Source: Alphaproteobacteria bacterium
Lineage (GTDB): Bacteria; Pseudomonadota; Alphaproteobacteria; Bin95
Assembly (NCBI GenBank): GCA_022822125.1
Contig: JAJECF010000153.1
Location: 1-12,314, forward strand
Direction of reading: 5' to 3'
DNA length: 12,314 nt
Shown: in pieces, positions 9,145 through 12,314 of the stretch
Numbering within the stretch: position 1 is the first letter of the stretch
Layout of the letters: the number at the start of each line of letters is the position of its first letter
Notes under the pieces: model-generated
Database searches by the model: none
Told to the model about the DNA's origin: nothing
Seen by the model: only the letters and a program-made list of their open reading frames with translations
Translations under genes and position numbers: made by a program

Positions 9145-9180
9145 GCTATGTTCCGCGCATCCGAGGAGGAGGGGCCGGAC

Positions 9181-10296
9181 ATGCCCGCCAACAAGAAACT
9201 GCTCATTCTCGCCGGCGACGGCATCGGCCCGGAGGTGGTGGGGCAGGTGCGCCGCGTGGTGGACTGGATGGACCGGCGCCGCCATGTCTCCTTCGACATC
9301 GCGGAAGGACTGGTGGGGGGTGCGGCCATCGACGCGCACGGCCTGCCGCTGACCGACGAGACGCTGGCCGATGCGGTCGCCTCCGACGCGGTGCTGTTCG
9401 GCTCCGTCGGCGGGCCGAAATGGGAGACCTTGCCCTTCGAGGTCCAGCCCGAGCGCGGCCTGCTCCGCCTGCGCAAGGAGATGGACCTGTTCGCCAATCT
9501 CCGCCCGGCCATCGTGTTCGATGCGCTGGCCGACGCCTCCTCGCTCAAGCGCGAGCTCGTCTCCGGCCTCGACATCATGATCCTGCGCGAGCTGACGGGC
9601 GGCATCTATTTCGGCGAGCCGCGCGGCATCGAGGACCTGGGCAACGGCATAAGGCGGGGCATCAACACGCAGGTCTATACGACGCCGGAGGTCGAGCGCG
9701 TCGCCCGGGTCGGGTTCGAGCTTGCCCGCAAACGCTCCAACCGCGTCATGTCGGTCGAGAAGGCCAATGTCATGGAGAGCGGCGTGATGTGGCGCGAGGA
9801 CGTCCAGCGCATCCATGACGACGAGTTCCCCGATGTCGAGCTTGCGCACATGTATGCGGACAATTGCGCCATGCAGCTCGTGCGCGACCCGAAGCAGTTC
9901 GATGTCATCGTCACCGACAACCTGTTCGGCGACCTCTTGTCGGACTGCGCGGCGATGCTGACCGGCTCGCTCGGCATGCTGCCCTCGGCCTCGCTCGGCG
10001 CGGAGGACCCGACCACGGGCCGGCGCCTCTCGCTCTACGAGCCGGTGCACGGCAGCGCGCCCGACATCGCCGGGCTGGACCGTGCCAACCCGCTCGCCGA
10101 GCTGCTCTCCTTCTCCATGATGCTGCGCTACAGCTTCGACATGGGCGAGGACGCGGACCTGGTGGACGGCGCCGTCGAGAACGTGCTGGCCGCGGGCGTG
10201 CGCACCGCCGACATCGCAGCCGAAGGCCAGCAGCCCGTCTCCTGCTCCGCCATGGGCGACGCGGTGCTGGCGGAACTGGACCGGCTGGCGGCTTGA
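9181..10296 (+). CDS. leuB: 3-isopropylmalate dehydrogenase
   Basis: Third step of leucine synthesis: NAD-dependent oxidation and decarboxylation of 3-isopropylmalate to 2-ketoisocaproate, cytoplasmic and usually dimeric. It has 371 residues, the normal length. Substrate-binding arginines are R98 and R108 (in [16 protein letters not shown]) and R136 (in [14 protein letters not shown]). Catalytic Y143 and K194 and metal-binding D227, D251 and D255 line up with Thermus Y139, K185, D217, D241 and D245. [10 protein letters not shown] and [19 protein letters not shown] are typical of alphaproteobacterial LeuB and separate it from isocitrate or tartrate dehydrogenases. An in-frame ATG at 9148 exists. 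I prefer 9181 because GAGGAGGAGG (9163-9172) sits 8 nt upstream and the family begins at this point. leuC, leuD and asd, its usual alphaproteobacterial neighbours, are absent from the window. Confidence 0.95.
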   Translation: MPANKKLLILAGDGIGPEVVGQVRRVVDWMDRRRHVSFDIAEGLVGGAAIDAHGLPLTDETLADAVASDAVLFGSVGGPKWETLPFEVQPERGLLRLRKEMDLFANLRPAIVFDALADASSLKRELVSGLDIMILRELTGGIYFGEPRGIEDLGNGIRRGINTQVYTTPEVERVARVGFELARKRSNRVMSVEKANVMESGVMWREDVQRIHDDEFPDVELAHMYADNCAMQLVRDPKQFDVIVTDNLFGDLLSDCAAMLTGSLGMLPSASLGAEDPTTGRRLSLYEPVHGSAPDIAGLDRANPLAELLSFSMMLRYSFDMGEDADLVDGAVENVLAAGVRTADIAAEGQQPVSCSAMGDAVLAELDRLAA

Positions 10297-10307
10297 GAGG
10301 GCGCCCG

Positions 10308-10886
10308 GTGCCGGCAACAGGCGGAAACCGTCCGTTCCGCATTCGGCGGATGTCCTGGAACTGCGCGCCGGAGCGGCCCAAACGCCTGCCGGCATGGTGG
10401 CCCCGGGCCAGGGCGCTGCTGCAGCAGGGCCATTCCCTGAAGTCGGTCGGCGAGAGGGTGGGCGTCTCCCGCCAGAGGGTTCAGCAGGTCGCCAGCAAGG
10501 CCGAGAGCATGGGGGAAACCAGCGGGCGCAGGCGGCACAACCCTCCCGCGCCGCGTCCTTGCGCCCAATGCGGGGCAATATTTCGACCGCATGGCGAGAA
10601 GGCCGCCTTCTGCTCCAGGCAATGCGCCGGCCGGGCCCGGAGCGAAAGGATCCTCCCCGCCGAAACGATCCGGCGCGCCTTCGAGCTGCGCTGCGCCGGA
10701 AGATCCTACGGGGAAATCGCCGAAATCCTGCGTATCCTGCCGGAGCGGCCACGGCAGTTTCGGCAGACGCGGGCGCGGCACTACGTCCATGCATGGGCCA
10801 GGCGGGCCGGCCTCGATCCGCCCGGCAAGCCGCCCGCCGGCCCTCGCTCCCGACCGGAGAAGCAGGACCTCCCGCCACAGGGGTAG
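10308..10886 (+). CDS. Uncharacterised HTH / zinc-knuckle / HTH protein
   Basis: I do not recognise a named family. The product has 192 residues and is very basic. Residues 33-62 contain a helix-turn-helix of sigma-region-4 style (SVGERVGVSRQRVQQV, 46-61). C85-x2-C88 and C102-x3-C106 (CAQCGAIF ... FCSRQC) form a treble-clef-like zinc site of the kind seen in HNH-associated and phage-derived proteins. Residues 117-168 look like a second HTH (SYGEIAEIL, 133-141) followed by an Arg-rich helix. The tail is Pro/Arg/Lys-rich. This points to a nucleic-acid-binding protein in the cytoplasm, probably a regulator. The GTG start is chosen because GAGAGG (10295-10300) lies 7 nt upstream. The alternative ATG at 10350 would give 178 residues but lacks a spaced Shine-Dalgarno. 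It starts 11 bp after leuB and is probably co-transcribed. The Cys pattern and HTH make a chance ORF unlikely. Confidence 0.72.
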   Translation: MPATGGNRPFRIRRMSWNCAPERPKRLPAWWPRARALLQQGHSLKSVGERVGVSRQRVQQVASKAESMGETSGRRRHNPPAPRPCAQCGAIFRPHGEKAAFCSRQCAGRARSERILPAETIRRAFELRCAGRSYGEIAEILRILPERPRQFRQTRARHYVHAWARRAGLDPPGKPPAGPRSRPEKQDLPPQG

Positions 10887-10977
10887 TGCTCGCCGCTGAC
10901 GCGCGGTCCGGGTCGGTGAAAGGATTATCGGTTCCTGCCTGCAGCCCTCAACATGAAGCCGGACAGGGACCGGCGCG
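10887..10977. other. Convergent intergenic spacer with a small hairpin
   Basis: This 91 bp gap separates two genes reading toward each other. GCCGG (10958-10962) and CCGGC (10970-10974) form a 5 bp stem with a 7 nt loop, immediately after the stop of the minus-strand gene. CGGTCC (10904-10909) could alternatively pair with GGACCG (10967-10972). No T-run follows on either strand, so any role as a shared terminator is weakly supported. Confidence 0.3.
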
Positions 10978-11994
10978 CTATCCTTGCCGGCCGGGCCACA
11001 GCCGCGCGCGGCGCAGAAATACCGACGGGTCTTCGAGCCACGCCCCGTAGCCGATCCGGCCTTCGTCCGTGAGCCAGGCGATGAGCCCTTCGAGGCAGGC
11101 GGCGAGCGGGGCGTCGGACAGGTCCAGCGCGAAACCCCCGACTTCCGTGCGGGCATCAACGGCGCTGACGGCCAGCGCGCCGCCGCTCCGGCGCGCGGCG
11201 TAGCGGTTGCCGATATCGCCCTGCGCCACCGCGTCGATCCGCCCTGCGCGGAGCGCGTCGAACAGCGCCGTCTCATCCGGCAGATAGACCGCCCGGGGCA
11301 TGGCGGCGGAAGCCGGGTGCAGCCGCAGCCGGCCCTCCAGCGCCGGCGAGGCGCCGGCGGCGGCGATCCTGTAGCCGGCCCCGCCATCGGCGGTGACCGC
11401 GCCGCGCGGCGTGTCGATCCGGACCCCGGCGGCGAGGAGTCCCGCCGCATCGGCAAGGCCCGTCAGCTCCAGAAGGCGCGCCTCGCCCGTCGTGCCCGCC
11501 AGGACCCCGACCCGGACCGTGCGGTCCAGGGCCCGGTAGCCTGTCAGCCGCCGCCTGTCCTCCGCGCGCACCAGGAGGGACTGGCGAAACCGGATATGCC
11601 CCGCGGCGAAGACGACCGCCCTGTCGCCGGCCGCATTGCGGGTCCGGCTGTCGAGCGCCGCAATGCCGCCGCCGGTCATGTCGTAATCCGGCCCGGCCGG
11701 CAGCAGCCAGATGCCGTCCCACGCCGCAATGCCCCGGCGGGCGAAGGACAGGTTCGCCCCCTCCATAGTTTCGAGCGCGGTCAGCAGGTCGGCTTCGTAG
11801 CCGCGATGGTCGTGGAAGCCGTCCGCCGCCGGGTCGCGCGCGGCGCTGTAGCTCACCGGCGCGAAATGGGCGTAGAAGCCGAACCGGACCGTCCGCTCCC
11901 GCTCGGGGCAGGACGCCGCCGCCGGAGCAAGGAACAGCGGCCCGGCAAGGGCGAAAACGCAGGCGGCGAACCGGGCCGGGTGTTTCGGACGCAT
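10978..11994 (-). CDS. Exported family-3 solute-binding protein (amino-acid-type)
   Basis: Periplasmic binding protein of the SBP_bac_3 fold, which usually delivers amino acids or other small polar solutes to an ABC importer, and sometimes has sensory or enzymatic roles (cyclohexadienyl dehydratase). It has 338 residues, longer than the usual 250-280. Residues 1-27 are a signal peptide with cleavage near PAAA-SC. C29 follows AAS, so a weak lipobox cannot be excluded. Family landmarks are GFYAHFAPVSYS (39-50), GYEADLL (65-71), DYDMTGGGIAALDSRTR (103-119, matching the D-x-x-x-G-x-x-x-T-x-x-R region) and GVLAGTTGE (163-171). DALRAGRIDAV (246-256) follows, and the end has LTDEGRIGYGAWLED. The ATG is preceded by GGGGAG (minus strand, 12006-12001) at 6 nt. 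No permease or ATPase gene is adjacent in the window, so its partner and ligand are unknown. Confidence 0.85.
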   Translation of the reverse strand: MRPKHPARFAACVFALAGPLFLAPAAASCPERERTVRFGFYAHFAPVSYSAARDPAADGFHDHRGYEADLLTALETMEGANLSFARRGIAAWDGIWLLPAGPDYDMTGGGIAALDSRTRNAAGDRAVVFAAGHIRFRQSLLVRAEDRRRLTGYRALDRTVRVGVLAGTTGEARLLELTGLADAAGLLAAGVRIDTPRGAVTADGGAGYRIAAAGASPALEGRLRLHPASAAMPRAVYLPDETALFDALRAGRIDAVAQGDIGNRYAARRSGGALAVSAVDARTEVGGFALDLSDAPLAACLEGLIAWLTDEGRIGYGAWLEDPSVFLRRARLWPGRQG

Positions 11995-12012
11995 GCCGTT
12001 CTCCCCGGCCCC

Positions 12013-12041
12013 GCTATAGGGGGCGAACTCCCGGATGCCAA
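12013..12041 (-). promoter_or_regulatory. Sigma70-type promoter of the family-3 binding-protein gene
   Basis: On the minus strand, TTGGCA (12041-12036, 5 of 6 to TTGACA) and TATAGC (12018-12013, 4 of 6 to TATAAT) are separated by exactly 17 bp. Transcription would start around 12006, leaving a leader of only about 12 nt that contains the GGGGAG ribosome site before the ATG at 11994. The short leader is unusual but workable. Confidence 0.5.
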
Positions 12042-12096
12042 CCGGAAAAGCAGGGCCGCCCCCTCTGTCCCCTCATCCTGAGCAGCAACCGCCTCC

Positions 12097-12126
12097 GTAT
12101 CGTCCTTCGATACGCCGCTTCGCGGC
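12097..12126. repeat. Two adjacent short hairpins
   Basis: GTATCG (12097-12102) pairs with CGATAC (12108-12113) around the loop TCCTT. Directly after it, GCCGC (12114-12118) pairs with GCGGC (12122-12126) around TTC. Together with the CCCCTCATCCTGAG upstream, this resembles pieces of a common alphaproteobacterial intergenic repeat of the CTTCGAGACG...CTCAGGATGAGG type. That resemblance is from memory and was not searched. Confidence 0.55.
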
Positions 12127-12135
12127 TACTCATAC

Positions 12136-12147
12136 CAACGATCGTTG
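12136..12147. repeat. 12 bp perfect palindrome CAACGATCGTTG
   Basis: CAACGA is followed directly by its reverse complement TCGTTG. It lies between the small hairpins and the large inverted repeat, about 95 bp upstream of the -35 box of the minus-strand gene. It could be part of the repeat unit, or a dimeric-regulator site; position alone does not decide. Confidence 0.5.
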
Positions 12148-12175
12148 ATCGGAACCGATGGCGGAGACACTTTAC

Positions 12176-12278
12176 CGTCGCCCCGGCCGGAGCGTAGCGG
12201 AGAGCCGGGGCCCATCTCCCGCCGTTGCGGCATGCGGGACGGTCCGGAGATGGGCCCCGGATCAAGTCCGGGGCGACG
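12176..12278. repeat. Nested inverted repeat of about 100 bp (intergenic palindromic element)
   Basis: The outer arms CGTCGCCCCGG (12176-12186) and CCGGGGCGACG (12268-12278) are exact 11 bp complements. The inner arms CCGGGGCCCATCTCC (12205-12219) and GGAGATGGGCCCCGG (12246-12260) are exact 15 bp complements around a 26 nt loop. The spacer between arms is 18 nt on the left and 7 nt (ATCAAGT) on the right, so the structure is asymmetric. The CCGGATCAAGTCCGGGGCGACG edge is a form I associate with dispersed intergenic repeats of alphaproteobacteria. Transcribed RNA would fold into a long stable stem. Confidence 0.8.
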
Positions 12279-12314
12279 ATGTGAGGCTTGACGCGCTTTA
12301 TGAGTCCATAGTCG

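Larger units (their letters stand above)
12042..12314. other. Non-coding intergenic region built of palindromic repeats
   Basis: No credible gene is seen here. The 83-codon minus-strand frame over part of it lacks recognisable motifs and reads through the hairpins. The region starts with CCCCTCATCCTGAG (12069-12082), a sequence I associate with alphaproteobacterial dispersed repeats. Two small hairpins, a 12 bp palindrome and a large nested inverted repeat follow. The final 36 bases (12279-12314) contain TTGACG at 12288-12293, a possible rightward -35 box whose -10 would lie beyond the window. Confidence 0.6.

Noticed and set aside
9124..9152. TTCCGG-17 bp-TATGTT as a leuB promoter
   Set aside because: The -10 is passable, but the -35 matches only 2 of 6 positions, too weak to list as a feature.
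9148..9180. Upstream in-frame ATG adding 11 residues to LeuB
   Set aside because: It lacks its own ribosome site, and the strong GAGGAGGAGG lies between it and the ATG at 9181, where the family homology begins.
9864..10307. 5' extension of the HTH gene's frame into leuB
   Set aside because: The frame is open back to 9864, but this part overlaps LeuB coding sequence and translates to Arg/Gly-rich text. The gene most likely starts at 10308.
9067..10878. Long minus-strand open frames opposite leuB and the HTH gene
   Set aside because: LeuB is certain on the plus strand, and the antisense products are biased in composition without recognisable motifs.
10984..12081. A 365-codon plus-strand open frame opposite the family-3 binding-protein gene
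   Set aside because: The minus strand has signal peptide, family motifs, Shine-Dalgarno and promoter; the plus frame is Arg/Gly-rich with no domain.
12014..12265. 83-codon minus-strand open frame in the terminal spacer
   Set aside because: It runs through the inverted repeat and hairpins, has no motif, and conflicts with the promoter of the binding-protein gene.

Overview
The window is high-GC chromosomal DNA from an alphaproteobacterium. I base this on the base composition, the topA-rnr pair, the alphaproteobacterial style of the LeuB sequence and the intergenic repeats at the right end. Rhodospirillales-like is a guess from these features. I recognise no phage, plasmid, insertion sequence, CRISPR array, tRNA or rRNA.

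Layout, left to right. Positions 1-4442 hold the 3' part of topA (DNA topoisomerase I, entering at its TOPRIM acidic motif) and rnr (ribonuclease R), which overlap by 4 bp. Positions 4491-9113 hold a complete four-gene ABC importer of the BMP family: periplasmic binding protein, double-ATPase subunit and two paralogous permeases. The junctions are 9 bp, a 4 bp overlap and an 8 bp overlap, so this is one operon. The family suggests nucleoside or purine-type uptake. Positions 9181-10296 hold leuB (3-isopropylmalate dehydrogenase, leucine synthesis), without leuC or leuD nearby in the window. It is followed after 11 bp by a small unrecognised gene (10308-10886) whose product has an HTH, a CxxC/CxxxC zinc-binding knuckle and a second HTH-like segment. 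On the opposite strand, converging on it, is a gene for an exported family-3 solute-binding protein (10978-11994) with a plausible sigma70-type promoter.

The last 320 bp (11995-12314) contain that promoter and then a non-coding stretch made of short hairpins, a 12 bp perfect palindrome and a nested inverted repeat of about 100 bp. It resembles the dispersed intergenic palindromic repeats common in alphaproteobacteria.

Most genes are conserved housekeeping or transport functions. The least explained parts are the HTH-zinc-HTH gene next to leuB, the orphan family-3 binding protein and the composite repeat block. I see no convincing new multi-gene system.
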